Positions 47,488 to 56,078 of a DNA stretch of 64,000 nt are shown here, one piece after another (within the stretch, counting starts at the first letter, position 1; each line of letters starts with the position of its first letter). Under the pieces are notes generated by a model. It saw only the letters and a program-made list of their open reading frames with translations. It was not told the DNA's origin and made no database searches. The DNA is from Chloracidobacterium thermophilum B. Lineage in GTDB: Bacteria > Acidobacteriota > Blastocatellia > Chloracidobacteriales > Chloracidobacteriaceae. Location: NCBI RefSeq assembly GCF_000226295.1, contig NC_016024.1:355501-419500 (forward strand), in the 5' to 3' direction. Position numbers and translations under genes: made by a program.

Positions 47488-47493
47488 AGCTTG

Positions 47494-47536
47494 GCTAAAA
47501 AGGCCAAACGGGCAGCCTGAATGACCGCCCGTTTGG
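47494..47536 (-). terminator. Terminator downstream of tRNA-Lys
   Basis: GCCCGTTTGG (47527-47536) and CCAAACGGGC (47504-47513) form a 10-bp stem with a 13-nt loop. On the minus strand it is followed by CCTTTTTAGCC. It lies 5 bp past the tRNA-Lys 3' end, and may also end lipoprotein transcripts from the other side. Confidence 0.65.
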
Positions 47537-47540
47537 GAAA

Positions 47541-47613
<73 letters not shown>

Positions 47614-47637
47614 CCGTGTCAAAGGCACAAGACGCCA

Positions 47638-47667
47638 AAGGTAGGGGAATCCGCGCCGGGATGTCAA
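47638..47667 (-). promoter_or_regulatory. Sigma70-type promoter for tRNA-Lys
   Basis: On the minus strand TTGACA (47667-47662), an 18-nt spacer and TACCTT (47643-47638). The -10 box lies about 25 nt before the mature 5' end. Confidence 0.6.
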
Positions 47668-47763
47668 CGTGTGTTTGCCTGCCCGGATTGCTCCACTCTT
47701 GACCGTTCCGCATAATGGGCAACACGCAAACATTCCTGCCAACCGAATTCCCAGACCGACACG

Positions 47764-50586
47764 ATGACCTTTGACCTCAAGAAAACCGTCAACCTGCCTT
47801 CCAAAGACCTGCCCATGAAGGGCAACCTGGCACAAGCTGAGCCACAGCGCCTCCAACGCTGGCTGGCTGCCGATATTTATGGTGCGCTGCGCAAAGCGCG
47901 TGCCTGCCGTCCGAAGTTTCGCCTGCACGACGGCCCGCCCTATGCCAACGGACGGATTCACATGGGAACGGCCTTCAACAAGATTCTCAAGGACTTCATC
48001 GTGAAGTCACGCAGCATGCTGGGTTTTGATGTGGCGTATATTCCCGGCTACGACTGCCACGGGCTGCCGATTGAAACCAAGGTCGTCAAGGAACTCGAAG
48101 GCAAGCTGGCCGCCAGGCAGGTGCCCCTGACGCCTCTCATCATCCGTCGGGAGGCGCGGGCCTTTGCGGAACGCCATATCGTGCAGATGAACCGCGACTT
48201 TCAGCGTCTGGGGGTACTCGGTGACTGGGAGCACGCCTACCGCACGATGAGCTACGACTACGAAGCGGACATTTTGCGGACGCTGGCGGCCTTTGTGCGG
48301 CAGGGCAGCGTCTATCGCGGGTTGCGTCCGGTGCACTGGTCTATCGGCGCGCAGTCGGCGCTGGCCGAAGCCGAACTGGAATACCGGGAAGTGGTTGATC
48401 CCTCGGTGTATGTTGCCTTTCCGCTGGTGACGGACCCGGCGACCCTGTCGCCGGCGCTGGCCGGCCGGCAGGTGGCTATCATCATCTGGACGACCACGCC
48501 CTGGACACTGCCGGCCAATCTGGGCATCAGCTTCGGGCCCGACTTCGACTACGTTGCCGTCGCGGCTTCGCCGGCCAATGGACACGGGGCGGTCGGCCCG
48601 GTGTACATCGTCGCAGAAAAGCTCCTGCCCGAACTGGCGCAGAAGTTCGGGTGGTCAACGTGGCAGACGCTGGCCACCTTCAAGGGAACGGCGCTGGACG
48701 GCAAAGTGGCCCGGCATCCGTGGCTCGACCGTGAATCCAGGCTCATGGTTGGCGAACACGTCACGCTCGATGCCGGCACGGGTGCTGTTCACACTGCGCC
48801 CGGACACGGGATGGAAGATTTTCTCATTGGCAAGCGGTATGGACTGGAGCCGTACTGTCCGGTGGACCAGCGTGGGGTGTACACCGACGACGTGGTCTAC
48901 TTTGCCGGCCAGCAGGTCTTTGCTGCCAATCCGTCCATCATCGAGCTGTTGCGGGCGCGCGGCATGCTCGTCTTTGCCGAGGATTATCCCCACAGCTATC
49001 CGCACTGCTGGCGCACGAAGACTCCAACCATTTTTCGCGCCACGCCGCAGTGGTTCATCTCCATGGACGCCGCCGACCTGCGCCAACGCGCCATTGCCGA
49101 AATCGGGCGCGTCAGGTGGTTGCCGGCCTGGGGCGAGGAGCGCATGCGCAATATGTTCATCAACCGGGGCGACTGGTGCATTTCCCGCCAACGCGCCTGG
49201 GGCGTGCCTATTGCGGCCGTGCGCTGTACGGCCTGCGGAACGGTTCACGCCAGCGCTGACTTCATGGAACAGGTCGCAGAAGTCTTTGACCGCGAAGGGG
49301 CAGATGCCTGGTACGTCCGTCCGGTGAGCGATTTCCTCCCGCCTGACTTTGCCTGTGAAAGCTGTGGTGCAAAGGATTTCGAGAAGGAAATGGACATTCT
49401 GGATGTGTGGCTCGATTCGGGCGTGAGCTGGCAGACGATGGAGCGCGCCGGACTGGCAACGCCGGATGAACCGGCCTCGGATGTCTATATCGAAGGTTCT
49501 GACCAGTATCGCGGGTGGTTCAACTCATCGCTTGTCGTCAGTCTGGGACTGCGCGGCCATGCGCCCTACCGGACGGTCATCACCCACGGGTATGTCCTCG
49601 ACAAAGACCGCGAGAAAATGTCGAAAAGCCTGGGGAATGTCATCGAGCCACAGGCATTGATTGAAACCGGCGGGGCTGACCTGCTGCGCCTCTGGACAGC
49701 GAGCGTGGACTACACCGACGACGTGCCCATTTCCGAAGAAATCCTGGCGCGCATCGGGGATGCCTACCGCAAGCTGCGCAATACGCTGTGCTATCTCGTC
49801 AACAACCTTTCGGACTTTGACCCGGCACAGGATGCCGTGCCGTTTGACGAACTGTTCGAGATTGACCGGTGGGCGCTCGTAGAAACGAATGAACTCGTCC
49901 GCCGCGTACGGACAGCCTACGAGCAGTATTCCTTTCAGTCGGCCTACACGGCGCTACTCAACTTCAGTACGACACAGCTTTCGAGCATCTACTTCGATGT
50001 CCTCAAGGACCGGCTCTACACCTACGCGCCGAAGTCCTACGAGCGGCGGGCTGCCCAGACGGCGCTCTATGACATTGCCAGCGCCATGATTCGCCTGTTG
50101 GCACCCATTCTGGCATTTACGGCCGACGAAGCCTGGGAGAAGCTGACGCGCCAGCCGGCTGGTTCGGTGCATCTGGCTGAGTTTCCGGCCTACGAGCCAG
50201 CGCGGGCTGATGCGGCGTTACAGGCGCGTTGGGAGACGTTGCTGGAAGTGCGTTCGGCCGTGCTCAAGGAACTCGAAAAGCAGCGGGCGGCCGGATACAT
50301 CGGCTCGTCGCTCGAAGCCCAGGTGTGGCTGCGGGCCGGAGGGCCGCTTGCAGCAACGCTGGCTGACTACGGCGCGGAGGCGCTGTCTTACCTGTTCATT
50401 GTCTCGCAGGTGACGCTCGAATCTGCCGGAAACAAAGACCTGGTGGTACAGGTGGAGCGGGCGCGGGGCCGCAAATGCGAACGGTGCTGGCACTATGAAA
50501 CGACTGTCGGCGAAGACCCGGACTTTCCTACCATTTGTCACCGGTGCGTCCGCAACGTGCGGGCCGGTTGGTATCCGGCGGCATAA
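47764..50586 (+). CDS. ileS: Isoleucyl-tRNA synthetase
   Basis: Class I synthetase for isoleucine. The 940 residues include the HIGH-type motif GPPYANGRIHMGTAFNK, YDCHGLPIE, the CP1 editing domain (IWTTTPWTLPANLGI, GTGAVHTAPGHGMEDF), VSWQTMERAG, the GSDQYRGWFNSSL motif and KMSKS in DREKMSKSLGNVIEP. The C-terminal zinc site CERCWHY...CHRCVRNV is present, which marks the bacterial type. ATG 47764 is used. It stands alone, and a GC-rich hairpin follows the stop. Confidence 0.97.
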   Translation: MTFDLKKTVNLPSKDLPMKGNLAQAEPQRLQRWLAADIYGALRKARACRPKFRLHDGPPYANGRIHMGTAFNKILKDFIVKSRSMLGFDVAYIPGYDCHGLPIETKVVKELEGKLAARQVPLTPLIIRREARAFAERHIVQMNRDFQRLGVLGDWEHAYRTMSYDYEADILRTLAAFVRQGSVYRGLRPVHWSIGAQSALAEAELEYREVVDPSVYVAFPLVTDPATLSPALAGRQVAIIIWTTTPWTLPANLGISFGPDFDYVAVAASPANGHGAVGPVYIVAEKLLPELAQKFGWSTWQTLATFKGTALDGKVARHPWLDRESRLMVGEHVTLDAGTGAVHTAPGHGMEDFLIGKRYGLEPYCPVDQRGVYTDDVVYFAGQQVFAANPSIIELLRARGMLVFAEDYPHSYPHCWRTKTPTIFRATPQWFISMDAADLRQRAIAEIGRVRWLPAWGEERMRNMFINRGDWCISRQRAWGVPIAAVRCTACGTVHASADFMEQVAEVFDREGADAWYVRPVSDFLPPDFACESCGAKDFEKEMDILDVWLDSGVSWQTMERAGLATPDEPASDVYIEGSDQYRGWFNSSLVVSLGLRGHAPYRTVITHGYVLDKDREKMSKSLGNVIEPQALIETGGADLLRLWTASVDYTDDVPISEEILARIGDAYRKLRNTLCYLVNNLSDFDPAQDAVPFDELFEIDRWALVETNELVRRVRTAYEQYSFQSAYTALLNFSTTQLSSIYFDVLKDRLYTYAPKSYERRAAQTALYDIASAMIRLLAPILAFTADEAWEKLTRQPAGSVHLAEFPAYEPARADAALQARWETLLEVRSAVLKELEKQRAAGYIGSSLEAQVWLRAGGPLAATLADYGAEALSYLFIVSQVTLESAGNKDLVVQVERARGRKCERCWHYETTVGEDPDFPTICHRCVRNVRAGWYPAA

Positions 50587-50601
50587 ACGCTGGATGTTTT
50601 T

Positions 50602-50626
50602 GGCCGGCCCGGCAGCCGGGCCGGCC
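50602..50626. terminator. GC-rich hairpin between ileS and fumC
   Basis: GGCCGGCCCGG (50602-50612) and CCGGGCCGGCC (50616-50626) form a perfect 11-bp stem with a CAG loop, between convergent stop codons. No U tract follows on either strand; TTTTT precedes it on the plus strand. A bidirectional terminator is likely but not certain. Confidence 0.45.
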
Positions 50627-50660
50627 GGGTATTGCCGAACGTGTATTCCCGAAAAAGTGG

Positions 50661-52070
50661 TCACGATTGTCGGATGCCGCCTTCGGTCAGGGCGCGGGGA
50701 TCGAGCAGGCGGTCGAGTTCTTCGGCCGAAAGACTGGTCATCTCCAGAGCGACTTCCTTGACCGTACGGTCTTCGGCGTAGGCGCGTTTGGCAATCTTGG
50801 CACCGAGTTCGTAGCCAATCACCGGGTTGAGGGCTGTGACCAGAATCGGGTTGCGGCCGACCTGGGCGCTGAGGCGCTCTTCGTTGACGGTGAAGTTGGC
50901 AATGGCCTTGTCCGCCAGCAGCCGCACCGCATTGGCCATCGTGGTCAGGCTTTGCAGGATGTTGTAGGCAATGACCGGCAGCATGACGTTGAGCTGGAAG
51001 TTGCCGGACTGCCCGGCAATGGTGATGGTCGTGTCGTTACCGATGACCTGGGCGCAAACCATAGCCATGGCTTCCGGGATGACCGGGTTGACCTTGCCGG
51101 GCATGATGCTGGAGCCGGGTTGAAGGTCCTGAAGCCGGATTTCGGCGAGTCCCGCCTGCGGGCCACTGTTCATCCAGCGCAGATCGTTGGCGATTTTCAT
51201 CAGGCTCACGGCCACGGTTTTGACCTGCCCGCTGAGTTCGACAATGGCATCCTGGGAGCTGAGCGATTCAAAGAAGCTGTCGTTGGGTTGGAAAGGCAGT
51301 CCGGTCCGTTCGGCCAGCCGGGCCGCAAAGCGGGCGGCAAATTCGGGATGGGCATTGATGCCGGTGCCGACGGCCGTACCGCCCTGGGCAAGCTTGGTGA
51401 GGCGTGGCAGGGCGCTTTCAATCCGCTCGATGCCGTGGGCGATTTGCCAGGCCCAGCCGGTGAGTTCCTGGGCGAGGGTGATCGGCATGGCATCCATCAG
51501 ATGGGTACGCCCGGTTTTGACCACATGGGCAACACTGGCGGCCTTGGTCTGGATGGTGCTGTGCAGGTGGCGCAGGGCGGGCAGCAGGTCGTGCGTCATA
51601 GCCAGACAGGCGCTGACGTGGATGGCCGTTGGGATGGCGTCGTTGCTGCTTTGCCCCATGTTGACGTGGTCGTTGGGGTGGACGCGCATGCCGAGACGTT
51701 CGCTGGCCAGCGAGGCAATGACCTCATTGGCGTTCATGTTCGTGCTCGTCCCCGAACCGGTTTGAAAGATGTCCAGGGGAAAGTGCGCGTCGTGTTGTCC
51801 GGTGGCGACTTCCAGGGCGGCTTGGGCAATGGCTTCCGCCAGATTGGGTGCCAGCAACCCCAGTTCCTGATTGACCGTGGCGGCCGCCCATTTCACAAGG
51901 GCGAGGGCTTCAATGAAACGCCGTGGGAAACGAAGGTCGCTGATGGGAAAGTTTTCCACGGCGCGCTGGGTTTGGGCCCCATACCGGGCAGTGGCCGGGA
52001 CGCGCACCTCCCCCATACTGTCGCGTTCGATACGAAATTGCTCGTCGGTCACAGAAAGACTCCTTGCCAT
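50661..52070 (-). CDS. fumC: Class II fumarate hydratase
   Basis: TCA-cycle enzyme interconverting fumarate and malate. The 469 residues have RYGAQTQRAVENFPIS, FQTGSGTSTNMNANEVIASL, HPNDHVNMGQSSNDAIPTA, KTGRTHLMDAMPITLAQE and the superfamily signature GSSIMPGKVNPV. NPILVTALNPVIGYELGAKI is typical of FumC rather than aspartase. ATG 52070 (MARSLSVTDEQ) was chosen; ATG 52088 adds six residues. sucD lies elsewhere in the window. Confidence 0.95.
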   Translation of the reverse strand: MARSLSVTDEQFRIERDSMGEVRVPATARYGAQTQRAVENFPISDLRFPRRFIEALALVKWAAATVNQELGLLAPNLAEAIAQAALEVATGQHDAHFPLDIFQTGSGTSTNMNANEVIASLASERLGMRVHPNDHVNMGQSSNDAIPTAIHVSACLAMTHDLLPALRHLHSTIQTKAASVAHVVKTGRTHLMDAMPITLAQELTGWAWQIAHGIERIESALPRLTKLAQGGTAVGTGINAHPEFAARFAARLAERTGLPFQPNDSFFESLSSQDAIVELSGQVKTVAVSLMKIANDLRWMNSGPQAGLAEIRLQDLQPGSSIMPGKVNPVIPEAMAMVCAQVIGNDTTITIAGQSGNFQLNVMLPVIAYNILQSLTTMANAVRLLADKAIANFTVNEERLSAQVGRNPILVTALNPVIGYELGAKIAKRAYAEDRTVKEVALEMTSLSAEELDRLLDPRALTEGGIRQS

Positions 52071-52225
52071 GAAAGTTAGCTGACGCACAGAATGGAGTAT
52101 GCGCGTTGGTCGTCATCGCTTTCAATGCGGGTTGTACACCAACCGGTGCCTGATGGGCGTGAGGTACAAACCTGCAACCTCTGTCTGGATGGAGGCTATC
52201 TGAAAATATGGCCGGAAAATGAGAA

Positions 52226-52246
52226 AGCCTACCGTGACGGTAGGCT
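52226..52246 (-). terminator. Terminator downstream of tRNA-Met
   Basis: AGCCTACCG-TGA-CGGTAGGCT is a perfect 9-bp stem with a 3-nt loop. On the minus strand it is followed by TTTCTCATTTTCC. It lies 25 bp past the tRNA 3' end. Confidence 0.65.
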
Positions 52247-52270
52247 GGCGGGTCAGCAGGGCTGGTGAAG

Positions 52271-52347
52271 TGGTAGCGGCGTCCGGGATCGAACCGGAGA
52301 CCTACGGGTTATGAATCCGTCGCTCTAACCAGCTGAGCTACGCCGCC
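52271..52347 (-). tRNA. tRNA-Met(CAT)
   Basis: A 77-nt cloverleaf with encoded CCA on the minus strand. The acceptor is GGCGGCG/CGCCGCT with a terminal G-U pair; anticodon loop TTCATAA gives CAT; T-arm is GGTTCGATCCC. A paired first base argues against the initiator. An Ile2 tRNA (CAT read as lysidine-AT) cannot be excluded. Confidence 0.9.
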
Positions 52348-52355
52348 ACAAGATT

Positions 52356-52385
52356 TTTATAACCTGGCTGGTTGACGATAACCAG
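52356..52385 (-). promoter_or_regulatory. Promoter region of tRNA-Met with inverted repeat
   Basis: TATAAA (52361-52356) is a good -10 box on the minus strand about 9 nt before the tRNA. No convincing -35 box is spaced 16-18 nt upstream. CTGGTT/AACCAG (52368-52373 and 52380-52385) forms a 6-bp inverted repeat overlapping the spacer, where an operator could lie. Confidence 0.4.
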
Positions 52386-52569
52386 GCGCAAGGTGAAGGT
52401 GAGGCAAAAATTGGCCGAAGCCGCGACGAATTGCAAGTCCGGGCTGCTCCACTGAGGCTGCTGTAGGGTGACTTGACATCGGAGGCAATCGGTTTCTAGC
52501 TTGTCCTGAACGGACACAGGTCAAAAGCAGTCATCGTAGGTATCGCCCATTAGCGTGGATCATTCAGGG

Positions 52570-54183
52570 ATGACACTCGCAACCCTTCCATCGGGGGTGG
52601 AAGTCCTTGGGCGCCGGGTGAAGCGCCTGCCCTCCAATGCTATGCCCGAACGAATTCTGATTGCATCAGACGACAATCTGCTCGGTGCGATGGCCGGCGC
52701 GCTGCTGACCAGTAATGGTTATGAAGTTGACCTGGTGGATACCGGAGAGGCCGCGCAACAGCGGCTGGAGGCCGGGCCTTTCGATGCGCTCATTATGGAT
52801 GTCGCTTTGCGCCAGCCAGGCTGTCTTGAGCTGGCCCGGTGGGTGCGGGGGCAAGTCGCGCTCCGCAACCTGCCCATCATCCTGCTCAGCCCGGCAGCAA
52901 CACGCGATGACGACGTGCCCTCGGCGCTGCACGCTGGCGTGGACGAGGTTTTGGCCGTCCCGTTCCGCCACCAGGAACTCATTCTCAAGTTGCGCCGCAT
53001 GCTGGAACGACAACGCTGGGCGGTCGAACGTCAGCGGCTGGTTGCCAATCTAGCCGCGGTAGCTGATGGCATTGAATACTGCATCCGTCCGACAGGTGAA
53101 CAACCTCTGCCCAATTTTTCAGATGCGGCCGACCTTGCCGAACAGGCCAAGTGGCAGGAAATGATGACCTCGCTCAATGCGGCCATCGACGCCCTGCAAA
53201 ACACCTCGAATGGCGAGGAAACCGGGATTTTACGGCGTGCCCTGGAACAGCTCTCAGCCGCACTGAAACGGGCCGGGCGCTACGTTCAGGTGCGCTCCCA
53301 GGCGCAGGCCCTGCGGGATGCCAACGAAAAGCTGCGCGAACTGGAGCGCCTGCGGGCAGAGTTTACCAATGCCATCGTGCACGACATCCGGTCGCCGTTG
53401 GGGACGATTATCTCCACGATGGAACTCATCGAGCAGCAGTTGGACGAGCCGCGCCCCAAGAAGTCTGACATCCTGCCTCTCGTCACGGGTGCCCGCACCA
53501 TTGCCACAAAGCTCATCTCCCTGGTGTCGGAACTCCTGGATTTCTCAAAACTCGAAGCCGGCAAGATGACGCTGGTGCTGGAACGGCTCGAAGTGGCGAA
53601 GATCATTGAGCAGGTGGGCGAGGAATTCGAGCTGGCCACCCGGCGTAAGTCCATCAAGTTCAGTTACGGTTGTGAGGATCACCTGCCGACGATTATTGGC
53701 GATGCCAGCAAACTGCACCGGGCGCTGTCGAACCTGATGTCCAATGCTGTCAAGTTCACTCCCAATGGCGGTCAAATCTGGCTTGAAGCGCGACTGATGG
53801 AAGGCACCCAGGTGGATGCCGGTGTTCCTTACGTGGTCTTCAGTGTCGTGGATTCCGGCGAAGGTATCCCGGCTGAGGATTTGCCTTACGTCTTTGACCC
53901 TTACTACCAGGCCGCAAGTCGCAACAAGGACCTTGGAACGGGCCTGGGGCTAGCCATTGTCAAACGCATTGCGGCGGCACACGGAGGCAACGTGGCTGTC
54001 CGCAGTCAGGTTGGAGTCGGGACGGCTTTCTCCATCACACTTCCTCTCGTACCACCCAGCGCCACACAAGCCGCTCTGCCTCCATCGAACTCGACGGCGA
54101 CCCCAGAGTCGGTCACCGACCTGTCCGACATACTCGCCACCCCGGCTGAAAACCCGGCACCTACGCCGTCCCCCTCAAACTGA
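52570..54183 (+). CDS. Response-regulator / sensor histidine kinase hybrid
   Basis: About 537 residues. An N-terminal receiver domain (RILIASDDNLLGAMAGALLT, phospho-acceptor Asp in ALIMDVALRQPG, VLAVPFRHQEL) comes first. A coiled-coil linker and HisKA domain follow, with the phosphorylated His in NAIVHDIRSPLGTI. An ATP-binding HATPase domain closes the core: LSNLMSNAVKFTPNGG, VVDSGEGIPAEDLPYVFDPY and LGTGLGLAIVKRIAAAHGG. The tail is Pro/Ser-rich. No membrane segment is visible, so sensing is cytoplasmic. GTG 52555, ATG 52570 and ATG 52642 are all possible starts. The cognate regulator is not adjacent. Confidence 0.93.
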   Translation: MTLATLPSGVEVLGRRVKRLPSNAMPERILIASDDNLLGAMAGALLTSNGYEVDLVDTGEAAQQRLEAGPFDALIMDVALRQPGCLELARWVRGQVALRNLPIILLSPAATRDDDVPSALHAGVDEVLAVPFRHQELILKLRRMLERQRWAVERQRLVANLAAVADGIEYCIRPTGEQPLPNFSDAADLAEQAKWQEMMTSLNAAIDALQNTSNGEETGILRRALEQLSAALKRAGRYVQVRSQAQALRDANEKLRELERLRAEFTNAIVHDIRSPLGTIISTMELIEQQLDEPRPKKSDILPLVTGARTIATKLISLVSELLDFSKLEAGKMTLVLERLEVAKIIEQVGEEFELATRRKSIKFSYGCEDHLPTIIGDASKLHRALSNLMSNAVKFTPNGGQIWLEARLMEGTQVDAGVPYVVFSVVDSGEGIPAEDLPYVFDPYYQAASRNKDLGTGLGLAIVKRIAAAHGGNVAVRSQVGVGTAFSITLPLVPPSATQAALPPSNSTATPESVTDLSDILATPAENPAPTPSPSN

Positions 54184-54249
54184 CCGACCTGCATTCAGGC
54201 GTGACTTGCTCCTGGGATGCCGTCACGTGGCTGATATAAAGAGCAAGAC

Positions 54250-55131
54250 ATGGCTTCATTGGAAACCGTCGGCTTGGTGGTCAAGCCGCATCTGAAGGAC
54301 ATCACAGCGTACCTGGCAAATCTGGCGGCGTGGCTTGGCGCGCGTGGGTGCCGGGTCATCGGCGAGCCGTCGGCGGCGCACCTGCTTCCACCGACTGTCA
54401 CCGTCGTACCTTCAGAAATGTTGGCGGCGCAGTCCAATCTGGTCATTGTCATCGGCGGGGATGGGACGATGATTTACGCCGCACGCTTGCTGGGATCGCG
54501 GGATGTTCCGGTACTGGGCGTCAACTACGGCTACCTGGGCTACCTGACCGAATACACCCCGGAGACGGTCTATACGGCCCTGGAACGTGTTTTTGCGGGC
54601 ACCTTCCGCACGGATGTCCGCATGAAGCTGGAAGCTACAGTTGAACGTCTGGGTGTGCCGCGCCTGACGGCGCAGGCCGTCAATGACTGTGTCATCACAA
54701 AGAGCATGCTGGCCCGGCTCGTGCCGATTGAGTGCCGGATCGGGGGGCAGTTCGTCTCCATTTTCCACGCTGATGGTCTCATCATCGCCACCCCAACCGG
54801 CTCGACGGCCTATTCCCTGTCGGCCGGGGGGCCGATTGTTCACCCGGCGATGCAGGCTATTGTCCTGACGCCGATCTGTCCGCACACACTGACCAACCGG
54901 CCGCTGGTGGTGCCGGATACGAGTGAAATCGAGTTGCGTCTGACGACCGAACGCGGCCCCTTCAACGTCGAGGATGTCTTCCTGACCTTTGATGGGCAGA
55001 CCGGATGCGCCGTCGAACCGGAAGACCGCGTGGTGATTCGCAAGAGCGCCTCGGTGCTGACGCTCATCGAGCCGGAAGGCAAGGACTACTTCCAGCTCCT
55101 GCGCGATAAACTCAAGTGGGGCAACGGGTAA
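54250..55131 (+). CDS. nadK: NAD kinase
   Basis: Phosphorylates NAD to NADP. The 293 residues contain VGLVVKPHLKDITAYLANLA, the signature VIVIGGDGTMIYAARL, GVNYGYLGYLTEYTP, the NE/D-like AVNDCVITKSML and ADGLIIATPTGSTAYSLSAG, followed by ICPHTLTNRPLVVP. Length and motifs match the family. It follows the histidine kinase by 66 bp and precedes the DnaC-like gene by 141 bp. Confidence 0.96.
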   Translation: MASLETVGLVVKPHLKDITAYLANLAAWLGARGCRVIGEPSAAHLLPPTVTVVPSEMLAAQSNLVIVIGGDGTMIYAARLLGSRDVPVLGVNYGYLGYLTEYTPETVYTALERVFAGTFRTDVRMKLEATVERLGVPRLTAQAVNDCVITKSMLARLVPIECRIGGQFVSIFHADGLIIATPTGSTAYSLSAGGPIVHPAMQAIVLTPICPHTLTNRPLVVPDTSEIELRLTTERGPFNVEDVFLTFDGQTGCAVEPEDRVVIRKSASVLTLIEPEGKDYFQLLRDKLKWGNG

Positions 55132-55272
55132 CGGTTCATCGTTGAAACCCGGCTTGATTTTTCCCGGCGCCCGTGAAAACTAACCGGGAGCAAATAAGCC
55201 TGGTTCACCCTTGATTTTGCGTCCCATTGATTCACTGCCCGTTGATTCGTTGGGGCGCCGCCTGCTGCGACG

Positions 55273-56049
55273 ATGTCGCTTCCTGATTGGTTTCCCCGCT
55301 CATCGTCAGCAATTGACCCAGCGGCAGACCTCTGTCCGGTCTGCCAGGGGACCGGGTTTGAGTATGACCCGATAAAGCGCCGCTCGCGCCGGTGTCTCCG
55401 CTGTCGCGGCGGGTCTGAAAGCCTTCTGGAGCGGGCGCGGATTCCGGCGCGCTACCGCGAAAGCAGCTTTGACAACTTCCGGGTCAATCCCGATGACGAG
55501 CGCCAGAAGTCACTCGTGACGGCCGTGCTTGCCTGCCGGCGCTATGTCAAGGATTACCCGGTCGAACGTGGGCTGGGTCTGCTTTTTCTCGGTCCCTGTG
55601 GTGTTGGCAAAACGCATCTGGCCGTGGCCACGGCCAATGCCCTGATGCGCCTCAAGCGCGTGCCGTGCCTGTTTTACGACTTCCGCGACCTGCTCAAAGC
55701 TGTCCAGGAAACCTACAACCCGCTGACCCAGACGACGGAATTATCGGTGCTGCGTCCGGTCTATGACGTGGACGTGCTCATTCTGGATGAACTGGGGGCC
55801 GGCAAGGCCACGGAGTGGGTGCGCGACACCATCACGCACATTCTCAATACGCGCTACAACGAGCAGAAAACGACGATCATCACCTCCAACTACCTGGACC
55901 AGCCAAGCGACCGCTACGACGAAACGCTTGAAGAGCGCATCGGCGTCCGTCTGCGCTCCCGTCTGTACGAGATGTGCAAAACCATCCAGATGTTTGGAGA
56001 AGACTACCGCCAGACCTACCTCAACAAACGTCTGTTGATGCAGTCGTAG
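55273..56049 (+). CDS. DnaC/IstB-like AAA+ ATPase
   Basis: A 258-residue ATPase resembling helicase loaders. An N-terminal zinc site (CPVCQGTGFEY...CLRCRGG) precedes SSFDNFRVN. Walker A is FLGPCGVGKTHLAVATANAL, Walker B is DVLILDELGAGKATEWVRDT, and the sensor is TTIITSNYLDQPSDRYDETL. It ends SRLYEMCKTIQMFGEDYR. IstB proteins of IS21 are similar, but no transposase lies near. A role in replication initiation is likely but not proven. Confidence 0.85.
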   Translation: MSLPDWFPRSSSAIDPAADLCPVCQGTGFEYDPIKRRSRRCLRCRGGSESLLERARIPARYRESSFDNFRVNPDDERQKSLVTAVLACRRYVKDYPVERGLGLLFLGPCGVGKTHLAVATANALMRLKRVPCLFYDFRDLLKAVQETYNPLTQTTELSVLRPVYDVDVLILDELGAGKATEWVRDTITHILNTRYNEQKTTIITSNYLDQPSDRYDETLEERIGVRLRSRLYEMCKTIQMFGEDYRQTYLNKRLLMQS

Positions 56050-56078
56050 CCTGCCGGACAAAAGCCGAGGCCCTGCCG

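Noticed and set aside
55273-56049. IS21 IstB transposition helper
   Set aside because: The fold is shared, but there is no IstA transposase or terminal repeat. The N-terminal zinc site fits a DnaC-like loader better.
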